Positions 9,661 to 18,184 of a stretch of 33,294 bases of DNA are shown here, piece after piece; within the stretch, counting starts at the first letter, position 1, and each line of letters opens with the position of its first letter. The translations under genes and the position numbers were made by a program. The notes under the pieces are model-generated. The model did no database searches. It was not told the origin of the DNA and saw nothing but the letters and a program-made list of their open reading frames with translations. Source of the DNA: RGIG1828 sp045654685. Its GTDB lineage: Bacteria; Bacillota; Clostridia; UMGS1810. Location: contig JAZONV010000039.1 in NCBI GenBank assembly GCA_045654685.1, forward strand, positions 1 to 33,294. The letters are read 5' to 3'.

Positions 9661-12285
9661 TCATTCATACAGAACCATAAATTTTGGATCGCCGGAGGTG
9701 CTGTATATAAACAGGTATTTAGTGTTTGGATATGACATAAATTCCTGTGGCAGTGCAGTTTTTAACACTTTTTTCTTACCCTCTTTAACAATCTTATAAT
9801 ACGGATAGCTTTCGGGTTTCATATATGCTTCGGTGGCTCCTGTGCCGGAAAGTTTGATGAGCATGCTTTGTTCATCACTCCAGGTTATTTCACCAAATAC
9901 ATATCTTGTGGATGATGTATATCCTCCTATTGATTCGGAGAGTGCTCTCTCGGATTCGTCAAAAACATATGAAACAGCAAATATTTTGTTGGCTTCTTTT
10001 TTCTGTATTTTCAGGATATCTCCACATTCAGGAAGTTCTCCGCCAAGACCATCCAAAACGATTTGTTTGGAACCAAAAAATTCAACATCGTTTTTTATGT
10101 TTTTACCTTTGATTTTAATGGATGGAATGCCATCATCATCCAAAGTCTCGGTAACCTTTTCAACAACCACTAATGTACTGGTACGTGCTGCAGTACCTTT
10201 ATCCTCCATAACAATGAGAGAAGCTACTCTGCTGTTTTTGTTTGTTCCGTAAGCTTCTGCAATGGGATACTTCTGACCGGTAACAGGTGTGAAGGTTCTG
10301 TAGAGTTCATCATCATCTCTGCCCTCTTCGTTGGGGACAATTATGATTGGTGTTGCATTTAAAAGAATCTGTCCGCCAAAGCAACTTGTTGGTGACTGGC
10401 GATATTCATATTCGCTTGGAGAATCGGCAAAAATTGTCCCTTGGAATTTATAGAATCCATCTATGGCGCCATCACTATTATTGCAAATGTACATCCAGTT
10501 GATTTTGCCATCTTCATTTTTCCTGTACATAATCGCCTGGCGTTTAACTCTTCCTTCATCGGTATATCCGAGTTTATCCATAACGGCTTTTGGTTTTAAA
10601 ACAGAATTATCAAGTCCGTAGTATGTATTTACTTTATCGGCAAGCCAGAATGTTTCAAAAGTTCCGCTACCGGTGAAAATCTTTACTAAAATATCATTTT
10701 CACCGTCCATGCCCCTTCCGGGTTTCATGTCGGTGATATAACCTATGCTTGATGTGATATATTTTGATACATCAATGTCGGATACAAGACCATCTTTGTT
10801 AAATATGAGTCTGATTGTTTTTCCGATTTCGACTTTATCAACCTGGGTGCTGTTATTGAGAGATTTTGATGATTTGAATATTCCCTCGCCAATGATGAAA
10901 TAGTGAATTCCATTGCTGACTTCGTGTCCATCGAGAATACCGATATATTCATCAATTGTAACAACAATAGATGTCACAACTCCATCAAGATTTTTTGAAA
11001 CACTGAGAACGTTGCCGGGTTGAATTTTTTCTAAGCTTACGGGCTCACCATTGAGGTTTCTTATGAGAGCAATTTTTCCGTCTTCATAGTCACCAAGGTT
11101 TATCATATCTCCGTCACGATACATAGGAATAATCACATTATCCACAACAGAACTTACAGTGTAGGTTTCGTAGGCGTCGATGAAGATAAAATCTGCCACT
11201 TTATCACCATTGTTGTCTATGCTTGTAAGAGTACCGTCAAGATTCTGATTTGCCCATGGATTAAAAATTGACGAGGAATAGGTTTTGCAAATAGTATTAT
11301 TATATAATACTCTTGTGTATCCGTCGGTTTTTATTTTCTTTTCCTTGTTGCCAACATAATATACTATACCGCCGGAATATGTTCCCATATCCTCACTGCT
11401 GATGGTGATGATTTCATTTTCATATTCTTCGAAATATAAAATAATGTTCTCGCCTTTTTCAACCTTATAGTATACAGTTGCACGACGTCCGAGCTTTACG
11501 GACAAATCATTTTCCAAAGGATCATAGCTGAATTTTGTTTTTTCAATTACAAGTTCGTCAAAATCAAGGTCGTTGGTATAGGAAAGGTCGTTGCCATGAA
11601 CGCCCATAACTACACCTCTCATCACCTTTATATCAAGATACTTTTCAAGGTATGAACTATAGCTGTTTTCAATATAAACTTCTGTTCCGTCATCACGCAG
11701 ATGAGGCTGTTCATACATTGTGCAATTTACTGCACTTTTAAAGAGCATTCCCACAACTTCACCTGTTACATAATCTTCAGGTGAAAGTTTTACTGTATGG
11801 TTATTGAGTCCGAGGGTATTTGCAACATACATATATCCTGCAGGATATCCACCAAGACTCTGTGCCTTTACATCATATCCGAGAAATGAAACAAATGCTT
11901 TGATAAGCTGATTGTAGGTTACAAGGCCATTGGGATTGAAAAGTCCGTTGCCAACGCCATTCATTATTTTTGCATCAGCTACCGCATCAGCAAATACTGC
12001 ATCAGCGTAGTCTACATCGGAAAAATGTCGGCTTGCACTATTACTTTCCTGAGAAACATTTGCAAGAAGGATATTTGCAAAGCATCTTGCAAGTTCAATT
12101 CTTTTTATGGCGTTCTCGGGATTTACATCTTCAGACATTATTCCTACAGATACTGCGAAATCACAATCGGGAGTATATTCAGGGCTTGAAACTATTGATG
12201 TTTGACCATCATCTGCAAAAGCAAACGAAGACATAGAAAAGATTATTGCTGCAAAAAGTACAATTGATATTAATCTTTTTGTCAT
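9661..12285 (-). CDS. Large SLH-domain surface protein
   Basis: 874 residues. The ATG at 12285 directly follows the upstream gene's stop, and GGGGGTG inside that gene's end acts as ribosome binding site, so the two are probably translationally coupled. A signal peptide (to about AFA-D25) is followed by three SLH-like modules in about 35-200 (FSDV, ADAKIMNGVGNGLFNPNG, LVTYNQLIKAF), which normally hold proteins to pyruvylated secondary cell-wall polymer. The canonical TRAE motif is weak here (IKRIELAR, VTYNQL). The remaining ~670 residues are beta-rich without a recognised catalytic domain; the arrangement resembles other clostridial proteins annotated only as SLH-domain proteins. Second in the operon, 20 bases before the lyase start. 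Confidence 0.83.
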   Translation of the reverse strand: MTKRLISIVLFAAIIFSMSSFAFADDGQTSIVSSPEYTPDCDFAVSVGIMSEDVNPENAIKRIELARCFANILLANVSQESNSASRHFSDVDYADAVFADAVADAKIMNGVGNGLFNPNGLVTYNQLIKAFVSFLGYDVKAQSLGGYPAGYMYVANTLGLNNHTVKLSPEDYVTGEVVGMLFKSAVNCTMYEQPHLRDDGTEVYIENSYSSYLEKYLDIKVMRGVVMGVHGNDLSYTNDLDFDELVIEKTKFSYDPLENDLSVKLGRRATVYYKVEKGENIILYFEEYENEIITISSEDMGTYSGGIVYYVGNKEKKIKTDGYTRVLYNNTICKTYSSSIFNPWANQNLDGTLTSIDNNGDKVADFIFIDAYETYTVSSVVDNVIIPMYRDGDMINLGDYEDGKIALIRNLNGEPVSLEKIQPGNVLSVSKNLDGVVTSIVVTIDEYIGILDGHEVSNGIHYFIIGEGIFKSSKSLNNSTQVDKVEIGKTIRLIFNKDGLVSDIDVSKYITSSIGYITDMKPGRGMDGENDILVKIFTGSGTFETFWLADKVNTYYGLDNSVLKPKAVMDKLGYTDEGRVKRQAIMYRKNEDGKINWMYICNNSDGAIDGFYKFQGTIFADSPSEYEYRQSPTSCFGGQILLNATPIIIVPNEEGRDDDELYRTFTPVTGQKYPIAEAYGTNKNSRVASLIVMEDKGTAARTSTLVVVEKVTETLDDDGIPSIKIKGKNIKNDVEFFGSKQIVLDGLGGELPECGDILKIQKKEANKIFAVSYVFDESERALSESIGGYTSSTRYVFGEITWSDEQSMLIKLSGTGATEAYMKPESYPYYKIVKEGKKKVLKTALPQEFMSYPNTKYLFIYSTSGDPKFMVLYE

Positions 12286-13980
12286 TTATTTCACACCCCC
12301 AAAAAATTTCATAGAGTTATATATAATGACTGCAGCCTCAGCACGAGTCATATTATCAGCAGGACAGAACATGTTGTTTCCTCTGCCGGATACTATGCCA
12401 TTATCAGAAAGGAACGCTACCCCCTCTTTTGCCCAGCTGCTTATGCTTGAGTTGTCAGCAAAATCAGTTTTGGATTTTTCATATTCGCCATCTTTATTAA
12501 TAGCACGAGCAATAATTGTTGCTGCCTGTTCACGGCTGATATTTCCTTTTGGATTGAAAATGCCGTCTCCTACTCCGGATACAACACCTTCATTTGCTGC
12601 AAGAGCAATGTAGGGAGCAGACCATCCGCTTACATCGGTAAAGTCGCTCTCGAACTCTCCCGGTTCGCCAAAGAATGCAAGAACAATCATTTTGGTAAAT
12701 TCTTCTCTGGTTACTACATCACCGGGAGCAAATTCAGTTTTGCTCTTTCCGGAAATTACACCTTTTTTGTAAAGTTCGGATACTGATTCTTTTGCCCATA
12801 CAGTTCCTTCCATGTCATTGAAAGGAAGAATAATTGCATCGGGGTTTACAACATATCCGTCTCCTACAATATCAGAAACAGGAATACTTACACTATTTTG
12901 TGTGAGGGATGAACCTCCGCCACCGCCACCGCCTCCGCCGCCACCGGCGCCACCTTCGGAATCATCGGTTTTAACGAGTTTTTTGTATTCCTTTAAAAGA
13001 TCGTCGAGAGTGGTTGCATCAGAATTTGCAAGAGCAAGATATACAGTATCCTTGTCATCAACCTTTGAAAGTTTTGTAAGATTGAATCCTGCTGCGGTGT
13101 ACTGTGCACTATATTTTTCTAAATACTCTCCAACATGACCAAATCCAAGGTTCTTACCATAGTTTGTGATGATGTTTAAAAGAACCTGCTGTTCAAAATT
13201 TTCTTTTATCTTTGCAACGTCATCATAATTCTTTTTAATTATGCGGGAGTTGACTGCTTTTCTTCCGCTGACAGACAATGCATCAATATAATCTTCATAG
13301 AGAGGTGTACCATCAAGACCAATATAGTCCGCACATTCAAACACGTCATCAACAAACAAAGACTCAACACCTTCGTTGAATGCAGCAATCATAACAGACT
13401 CCTGAAGGATTTGGAGCATTTTGTCCACATCTTCTTCAAAAGGAGCTACCGCTTCAAGAGCATCGGCTATTCCATCTATTGAAGTATCACGATAGATGTC
13501 GGACTTGTTGAGACTGTACACCTTATATATATGAGATATTGCATCTTCAATGTTTCCGGCATTTTCGTTCAGAATTTCAATAGCTTCAAGTTTTTTGTCG
13601 AAGAAATAAAAATCGAAGGTCGATTTTTCTGCAGTTCCTGAAGAATTGGTACTTACAAGAAGGGTGAATTCTCCACCACCATTTTCTTCGGCTTCAGCGC
13701 CAATGTCAAGATCTGACATATAGATGTCTAATGCGTATGAGCCATCAATGCATACGTCATCTCCATAGAACTGAATGGCATATTCAGAAGAAGCTGATAC
13801 AATATCTTCTTCCCCATACCCCGGATTCAGTATCAGAACAGAAACCGACTTGGCACCTTCTGCCTTTCCGCTGACTCTTATCATGTCTTGTCCTGCATCT
13901 TTCAGTGATACATCAGCTGCACCAACTGATAATGTAAGCACCAAAAAGACCATGATTGTTAAGCTTATAACTCTTTTCAT
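12286..13980 (-). CDS. SLH-domain surface protein with poly-glycine linker
   Basis: 564 residues from the ATG at 13980 (MKRVISLT), which begins a good signal peptide and is preceded by GAAAGGAT; a 24-residue longer form from 14052 would bury the signal peptide. Order: signal peptide, beta domain (about 25-130), helical region (about 130-340), glycine-rich linker (about 343-358), then three SLH modules (about 390-560) with the anchor motifs TREE, SREQ and TRAE. SLH triplets bind pyruvylated cell-wall polymer, so the N-terminal part is displayed outward. First gene of the leftward operon. The helical region is not recognised. Confidence 0.88.
   Translation of the reverse strand: MKRVISLTIMVFLVLTLSVGAADVSLKDAGQDMIRVSGKAEGAKSVSVLILNPGYGEEDIVSASSEYAIQFYGDDVCIDGSYALDIYMSDLDIGAEAEENGGGEFTLLVSTNSSGTAEKSTFDFYFFDKKLEAIEILNENAGNIEDAISHIYKVYSLNKSDIYRDTSIDGIADALEAVAPFEEDVDKMLQILQESVMIAAFNEGVESLFVDDVFECADYIGLDGTPLYEDYIDALSVSGRKAVNSRIIKKNYDDVAKIKENFEQQVLLNIITNYGKNLGFGHVGEYLEKYSAQYTAAGFNLTKLSKVDDKDTVYLALANSDATTLDDLLKEYKKLVKTDDSEGGAGGGGGGGGGGGSSLTQNSVSIPVSDIVGDGYVVNPDAIILPFNDMEGTVWAKESVSELYKKGVISGKSKTEFAPGDVVTREEFTKMIVLAFFGEPGEFESDFTDVSGWSAPYIALAANEGVVSGVGDGIFNPKGNISREQAATIIARAINKDGEYEKSKTDFADNSSISSWAKEGVAFLSDNGIVSGRGNNMFCPADNMTRAEAAVIIYNSMKFFGGVK
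12913..12954 (-). repeat. GGN-codon repeat encoding a glycine homopolymer
   Basis: A run of near-identical glycine codons, interrupted by one alanine, encodes two and then eleven glycines between the helical region and the SLH modules. Being a simple repeat it may change length by slippage, which would vary linker length without a frameshift if whole codons are gained or lost. Confidence 0.85.
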
Positions 13981-14311
13981 TTTGGCTTTCTCATCCTTTC
14001 TTTTTTGAAACCCATGAAATTCTTTGGTATTTGTGGCATTATACCAACTCATTTATAGGTTTTCTGTGTGTGTTAAGCAACCATTTGTTTTACTAATACA
14101 TATGCAATATTCAACAATACCATATACATACTCATGATACACTAATTGTAACATATTATTTATTGATGCACAAGCATTCTTTTTGTTCAAATCTGCTATT
14201 TTCATTGTCCTAATCTTATATTTTTTCAAGGAATAGATGGAATTTTTTGTGGCCGGAAATGATATACATCCTTTAGTGTTAACAGACAATTATAAATCTG
14301 TTTTTGTATAT

Positions 14312-14359
14312 AAAAAAATTGAAGCAGATTAATTCTTACTGGTTAATCTGCTCCAATTT
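14312..14359 (-). terminator. Rho-independent terminator of the CPBP protease gene
   Basis: Read leftward, a long stem (14343-14359 with 14317-14332, one mismatch, about 10-base loop) is followed by a run of seven U. It lies about 50 bases after the stop at 14411. The remainder of 13981-14311 should contain the SLH operon promoter, but I see no convincing -35/-10 pair; no gene is supported there. Confidence 0.85.
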
Positions 14360-14410
14360 GACATAAATAGTATTCAGCTATGGAAGAAAGTTTAATATAC
14401 TTGCGACCTG

Positions 14411-15379
14411 TTAAACAAAAATACTTATTGCAAAGGAAATCATTGTAACAAGGATATATATTATAAAACCGATATTTTTCGAAAGTGTCCTTCCGGGATG
14501 AATCAGAATTCCTCCAACCGTAAAAATTTTCAATCGTTTTAAATATGATATGAGAAGAATTATTCCCGCAGGTATGGATACTAAAATCAAAAGTGCATAG
14601 ATGAGAGAAACTATTGATGGTATAATCTGATTCCCCAAATCAATATCTGATATATACAAAGGAACAACAGAGCCGACAAAATTAATAATTGCATGAATTA
14701 ATATACAAAATCTCAATTTTCCATACACACAGTATATGTATGACAGCAATATTCCGATTGTTGATGCATAAAAAAACTGATAAAAATTACCATGAAAAGC
14801 TCCGAAAACTATTCCCGAAAACAGAACCGCAAATGTGGTTCCGTATTTTGTCACGCGAGTAAGTATAAGTTTTCTGAACAAAAACTCCTCTGTTATGGGA
14901 GCAATAATCACAACGGCAATAAATATCTGCCATACGGGGAATCCCATTATAAGTTGTTCTACATAATTTATTACATCTTTATCTGTTATTTTTCCAAGAT
15001 ATGCAGATACAATATTTCCTATTGCAGAGCCTGAAATCATCAGGAAAATTGAAATTATTATAAATGCCAAAAATTTACCAAAAGTCATTTTTTCCATAAC
15101 GACAGGCTTTTGCGGAATTTGCTTTCGTGAAATCAACAAAAAAATTGCAATGGCAACGACTGTATATAAATCATTCAGGAGAAGAGAAACAAACGAGTGT
15201 TCATATATGACATCTGAAGCAAATTGCAAAATTGCCGTGAGTAGAATCACCATTATGTATGCTCCCACAGACGATATTACTATTTTGAAAAAAAGACTCG
15301 AAACATATTTTCTTTCTCTCTTTACCTCTTGGGGCATATCATCGAGAACACCCATCTCTTCAATGCTGTTAACATCCAT
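14411..15379 (-). CDS. CPBP family intramembrane glutamic endopeptidase
   Basis: 322 residues from the ATG at 15379, which follows AGAGGTG; the GTG at 15388 is part of that site. About eight hydrophobic segments. The CPBP (Abi, Rce1-like) signature is complete: Glu164-Glu165-xxx-Arg169 in PITEEFLFRK, His196 in FGAFHGNFYQ, and His229-xxx-Asn233 in IHAIINF. In this family the glutamate and histidines line an intramembrane active site; bacterial members act in bacteriocin self-immunity, peptide processing or unknown roles. It is 33 bases after the EamA transporter gene, so probably co-transcribed, and is followed by a terminator. Substrate unknown. Confidence 0.9.
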   Translation of the reverse strand: MDVNSIEEMGVLDDMPQEVKRERKYVSSLFFKIVISSVGAYIMVILLTAILQFASDVIYEHSFVSLLLNDLYTVVAIAIFLLISRKQIPQKPVVMEKMTFGKFLAFIIISIFLMISGSAIGNIVSAYLGKITDKDVINYVEQLIMGFPVWQIFIAVVIIAPITEEFLFRKLILTRVTKYGTTFAVLFSGIVFGAFHGNFYQFFYASTIGILLSYIYCVYGKLRFCILIHAIINFVGSVVPLYISDIDLGNQIIPSIVSLIYALLILVSIPAGIILLISYLKRLKIFTVGGILIHPGRTLSKNIGFIIYILVTMISFAISIFV

Positions 15380-15412
15380 ATTAATCACCTCTTATAATCT
15401 ATCATATACAAA

Positions 15413-16267
15413 TTAATAATTCATCATCACAAGAGAAATAAATCCTAACACCACACCAATGATTTGTCTCTTCGTAAATCTGTCTTTAAAAATAAGCACG
15501 CCTGAAAGAGTAGAAAAAATAATTGTTCCTCCTGTTTGTGCCGGGAAAAGGAAAGTTCCGTCGATGGTTGCCAACCCGTAGGTATAAATCATCTGATACA
15601 AAGCAAGACTTATGCCCACAGCAAAGGCATATTTTATCAATACAAAATCAACTTTGAAATTTCTTTTTTCTCTTTTTTTCATTATTGGGTACATGGCTAT
15701 CCCTACTGCTGTTGCCAATAAATAAAGACAGGAAATAAATGCCTGATTTTCATCGTGATAGACAGATTCACCAAAAAACTTCTGTACGATACTACCACAG
15801 GAATTGGAAATCATTGCCAAAATTGTGAATATGAACCATTTTCCGTCCCCACGGTCTTCTTCCCTCAAACCGCTGCAAATTACAAATGATATTACCGTCA
15901 TGACTATTGCAATAAATCTTATCAGCGAAATCGGCTCATCAAAAAGCAAACAAGATGCTAAAACATTTATCACCATACTGAAGTTAACTATTAACACAGT
16001 CAGGGAAACATTTCCGATTGACAGCGCCTTTGTATAGGTCAGTTGAAATGCAACTGTAAAAAACGCATCGGCTGCAGCATATAGCCACACTGCAGGCGAA
16101 CAACCAAAAATCTTTGGCAAAAAAAGAATTGTTGATGCCGTAAATACAAATATGTTGAAACATAGTGCATCAGTTGAATTTTTCACCGATTTTCTACTGA
16201 ATGCACTTTGAAAACTCATTTTTGTACTTGACAATATCCCAAGCATAAAAATCAATATGTAATTCAT
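15413..16267 (-). CDS. EamA/DMT-type transporter
   Basis: 284 residues, about ten hydrophobic segments in two halves of five, the usual size and duplicated layout of drug/metabolite transporters. Typical features are the conserved segment at the end of each half (SLIRFIAIVMTVISFVIC and KRQIIGVVLGFISLVMM) and the short cytosolic linker near the middle. Start at 16267 follows a weak AAAGAGAA. Likely an exporter or permease of a small molecule; substrate cannot be inferred. Lies directly upstream of the CPBP protease gene. Confidence 0.85.
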   Translation of the reverse strand: MNYILIFMLGILSSTKMSFQSAFSRKSVKNSTDALCFNIFVFTASTILFLPKIFGCSPAVWLYAAADAFFTVAFQLTYTKALSIGNVSLTVLIVNFSMVINVLASCLLFDEPISLIRFIAIVMTVISFVICSGLREEDRGDGKWFIFTILAMISNSCGSIVQKFFGESVYHDENQAFISCLYLLATAVGIAMYPIMKKREKRNFKVDFVLIKYAFAVGISLALYQMIYTYGLATIDGTFLFPAQTGGTIIFSTLSGVLIFKDRFTKRQIIGVVLGFISLVMMNY

Positions 16268-16332
16268 TATATGTTCTCTTTTCTTTTATTATTTTCAAGT
16301 ATGTGGACATGTTTACTTGCTGAACCCATTAT

Positions 16333-16677
16333 TTAATCAACAATAATCATGGCAATGAAAACAAGCATTTCATCGCCGGTATTTTTAACCGCGTGTCCTT
16401 GGCCTGACGGCGTGAAGGTTACCATTCCGGATGTTACATCAACTTTTGTTCCGTTATCGTTATAGATGCCTTGTCCTGAAAGGAAAAAGAAAGTTTCGCT
16501 CTCTCCAACATGCATGTGAAAATCCACTTCTTCGCCGGGTTTTACCTGAATCAAAGAAAAAAGTCTTACCTTTGAATCCCAACCGTCAAAATCTGCAAGA
16601 TTGGTTTTGAGCATTTTTTCTTTTCCTTCGGTGTTGAGTTTTGCTGTTGTTTTTAATTCTTCAATTCTTTTGTACAT
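16333..16677 (-). CDS. Small cupin-domain protein
   Basis: 114 residues, start supported by AAGGAGA eight bases upstream. A single cupin_2 barrel: motif 1 is PGEEVDFHMHVGESETFFFLSG (residues about 47-68; the metal-type HxH plus E is present as HMH...E), motif 2 is PSGQGHAVKNTGDEML-like with the His at the expected place. Such stand-alone cupins bind a metal and a small ligand and may be isomerases, dioxygenases or sugar/ligand sensors; the specific role is not shown. It marks the left border of the accessory island. Confidence 0.85.
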   Translation of the reverse strand: MYKRIEELKTTAKLNTEGKEKMLKTNLADFDGWDSKVRLFSLIQVKPGEEVDFHMHVGESETFFFLSGQGIYNDNGTKVDVTSGMVTFTPSGQGHAVKNTGDEMLVFIAMIIVD

Positions 16678-16790
16678 AAAAATATCTCCTTAAAATGAAT
16701 GTTTTTTTATTTGCTCATTCTAAAAACTGAAAACGCAGAATTCATCTTATTACATACTCTTTATAATATTTTAAGGTTATCGCTCTTTTA

Positions 16791-16997
16791 TCATATATTA
16801 TAAGTTGTTTCTTCCCAACAAATCCCCCAAAAGTCGCTTGCTCTCGCCGGAGAAAAGGAATACATTTTTTCATCATTTTCAGTTTCATAAACATCAATAA
16901 AAATGTAATTATTCTTTTCATATGCCTTCCTCCATTGTTCAGACAATATTCGACATCCATATTGCGACATATAAGATTTGGATGCAGCAATTTTCAA
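16791..16997 (-). pseudogene. Probable remnant of a small gene at the island edge
   Basis: A leftward frame with protein-like C-terminal sequence (IFIDVYETEND, SPARASDFWGICWEET) but no good start: its first candidate codon is TTG without a ribosome binding site, and its upstream part overlaps the 28 bp direct repeat (16959-16986). A second frame, 16742-16990, overlaps it and continues further. I read this as the tail of a gene whose 5' part was lost or frameshifted when the island formed. Function unknown. Confidence 0.3.
16959..16986. repeat. Left copy of island-flanking direct repeat
   Basis: 28 bp matching 22403-22430 at 25 of 28 positions, core ATATTGCGACA followed by ATAAG and GATGCA. 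Both copies also have a TTCGACA just upstream (16949-16955 and 22390-22396). The two copies bracket the accessory genes, so they could be attachment-site-like or simply two more members of a dispersed family. Confidence 0.6.
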
Positions 16998-17004
16998 AGA
17001 GAAT

Positions 17005-17190
17005 TCGTGTCATGTTAGGAGAACAGTGAATAATAGGACCTACTATTTTTTCCTGATTTTTTCAACTGTTTTTCCTTAATCACTTTTCCTTAGAACCCGC
17101 GAGAATACTGGATTTTCTCGCTCCCGATAGTATATGTAAATATCAAATATCGGCAAACTAATGTTTTAAAATTTATAGACTTGACACGAG
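17005..17190. repeat. Dispersed ~185 bp non-coding element, copy 1
   Basis: Matches 19728-19910 at roughly nine positions in ten by eye. It has short terminal inverted repeats (TCGTGTCATGT at the left, GACTTGACACGAG at the right), an internal hairpin GCGAGAA...TTCTCGC, and a right-end block CGGCAAACTAATG. No open frame. The right end stops 26 bases from the stop codon of the KilA-N gene, the same placement seen for the other copies. Confidence 0.8.
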
Positions 17191-17216
17191 TATTCTTTGA
17201 CCATATAAACAAAAAT

Positions 17217-18017
17217 TTACTTCAAATACTTATGTCCCTCATCTCTTTGAAGAACAGACATTTGGTGTATTGCTATCTGATTAAGTTTTGTCAATCTTTC
17301 GCTTTGAGGAACACCTTCGTTTATTAACATTGCGTTGATGTTTTCCAAATTGGATAAGCATATTAATTCATTCATACTTGCATAATCTCTTATATTTCCT
17401 TTTTTGTCAGGGTTTTCGTTTCTCCACTCTTTTGCGGTTTTTCCAAACAATGCCATATTTAAAACATCTGCTTCATCCGCATAGACTACAGATATTTGCT
17501 TAGCCGTAAGTAGCTCTGGTATCAAATTGTTTTTAATAGCATCCGTATGTATTCTGTAGTTAATTTTTGCAAGTTCTCTTTTTGCTGACCAGCCAATTTG
17601 CTTTTGCTCATCATTCTTCAATCTTTGAAATTCTTTAACAATATATATTTTAAATTCTGGACTGATCCACATTGCAAACTCAAAAGCAATATCCTTATGA
17701 GCATAAGTTCCACCATATCTTCCAGCCTTCGCTGTTATTGATATAGCATTCGTCTTCTCTACAAATTCCTTAACGCTTATTTTGAAACTATTTAACCCTG
17801 AACGACTTGTTAATTCTTTAAATTCATCGTAATTGAAATTAGGATTGTAAACCTTTTCCCAAGTTCCTATATACTCTAAAGTATTTCTATTTCTCAACCA
17901 GTCGGTAACGAAAAAATCTCCATCTTTTGCCTTAAGCATATCCGTTATACAAATATAGTCTTCGGATTCTATCTGTGTAATTGTTATTTCCGTATCTTTT
18001 ACAATTAACTTTTTCAT
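17217..18017 (-). CDS. KilA-N domain protein
   Basis: 266 residues; start supported by GGAGG. The N-terminal KilA-N domain (about 15-135) shows ITDMLKAKDGDFFVTDWLRN, GTWEKVYNPNFN, GRYGGTYAHKDIAFEFA and WISPEFKIYIVKEFQRL. The C-terminal ~130 residues are helical and match no motif I can name. KilA-N is a DNA-binding fold common in phages and large DNA viruses and in phage antirepressors. In this island it sits downstream of a HEPN-motif gene and has a 30 bp perfect palindrome directly before its ribosome binding site, which suggests autoregulation. No phage structural genes are nearby. Confidence 0.9.
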   Translation of the reverse strand: MKKLIVKDTEITITQIESEDYICITDMLKAKDGDFFVTDWLRNRNTLEYIGTWEKVYNPNFNYDEFKELTSRSGLNSFKISVKEFVEKTNAISITAKAGRYGGTYAHKDIAFEFAMWISPEFKIYIVKEFQRLKNDEQKQIGWSAKRELAKINYRIHTDAIKNNLIPELLTAKQISVVYADEADVLNMALFGKTAKEWRNENPDKKGNIRDYASMNELICLSNLENINAMLINEGVPQSERLTKLNQIAIHQMSVLQRDEGHKYLK

Positions 18018-18034
18018 TTAGTATAACCTCCGAT

Positions 18035-18064
18035 TTTAATTATGGCGAATTCGCCATAATTAAA
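18035..18064. promoter_or_regulatory. 30 bp perfect palindrome, candidate operator of the KilA-N gene
   Basis: Every base pairs about the centre between 18049 and 18050; the core is GGCGAATTCGCC flanked by symmetrical TTTAATTAT / ATAATTAAA arms. It starts three bases upstream of the GGAGG that serves the start at 18017. As DNA it is a symmetrical operator for a dimer; as RNA it would form a stem next to the ribosome binding site. Which role applies is inference. Confidence 0.7.
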
Positions 18065-18113
18065 TTATTTAACATACATTTTTTAATAATCCTCAAAATA
18101 TTCTTTATTAAGT

Positions 18114-18154
18114 TCGGCAAACTAATCTTTTAAATTGTATGGACTTGACACGAG
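18114..18154. repeat. Truncated copy (right end) of the dispersed element
   Basis: 41 bp equal to the right end of the 19728-19910 element at about 37 positions: CGGCAAACTAAT, a TTTTAAAT stretch and GACTTGACACGAG. It ends 30 bases from the HEPN gene stop (18185), again on the 3' side of a gene. The left part of the element is absent. Confidence 0.75.
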
Positions 18155-18184
18155 TAAAATCACAACCAAAAGTCATCTTGTATT

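Noticed and set aside
14053..14289. Leftward 78-residue frame before the SLH operon
   Set aside because: No ribosome binding site, no family likeness, lies in the promoter and leader region.
16742..16990. Leftward 82-residue frame at the island edge
   Set aside because: Overlaps the more protein-like frame 16791-16997, is rich in Met/Leu/Lys as expected of random AT-rich DNA, and has no ribosome binding site.
17217..18017. KilA-N gene as evidence for a prophage
   Set aside because: No integrase, terminase, capsid, tail or lysis genes occur in the window; KilA-N also occurs in non-phage islands.
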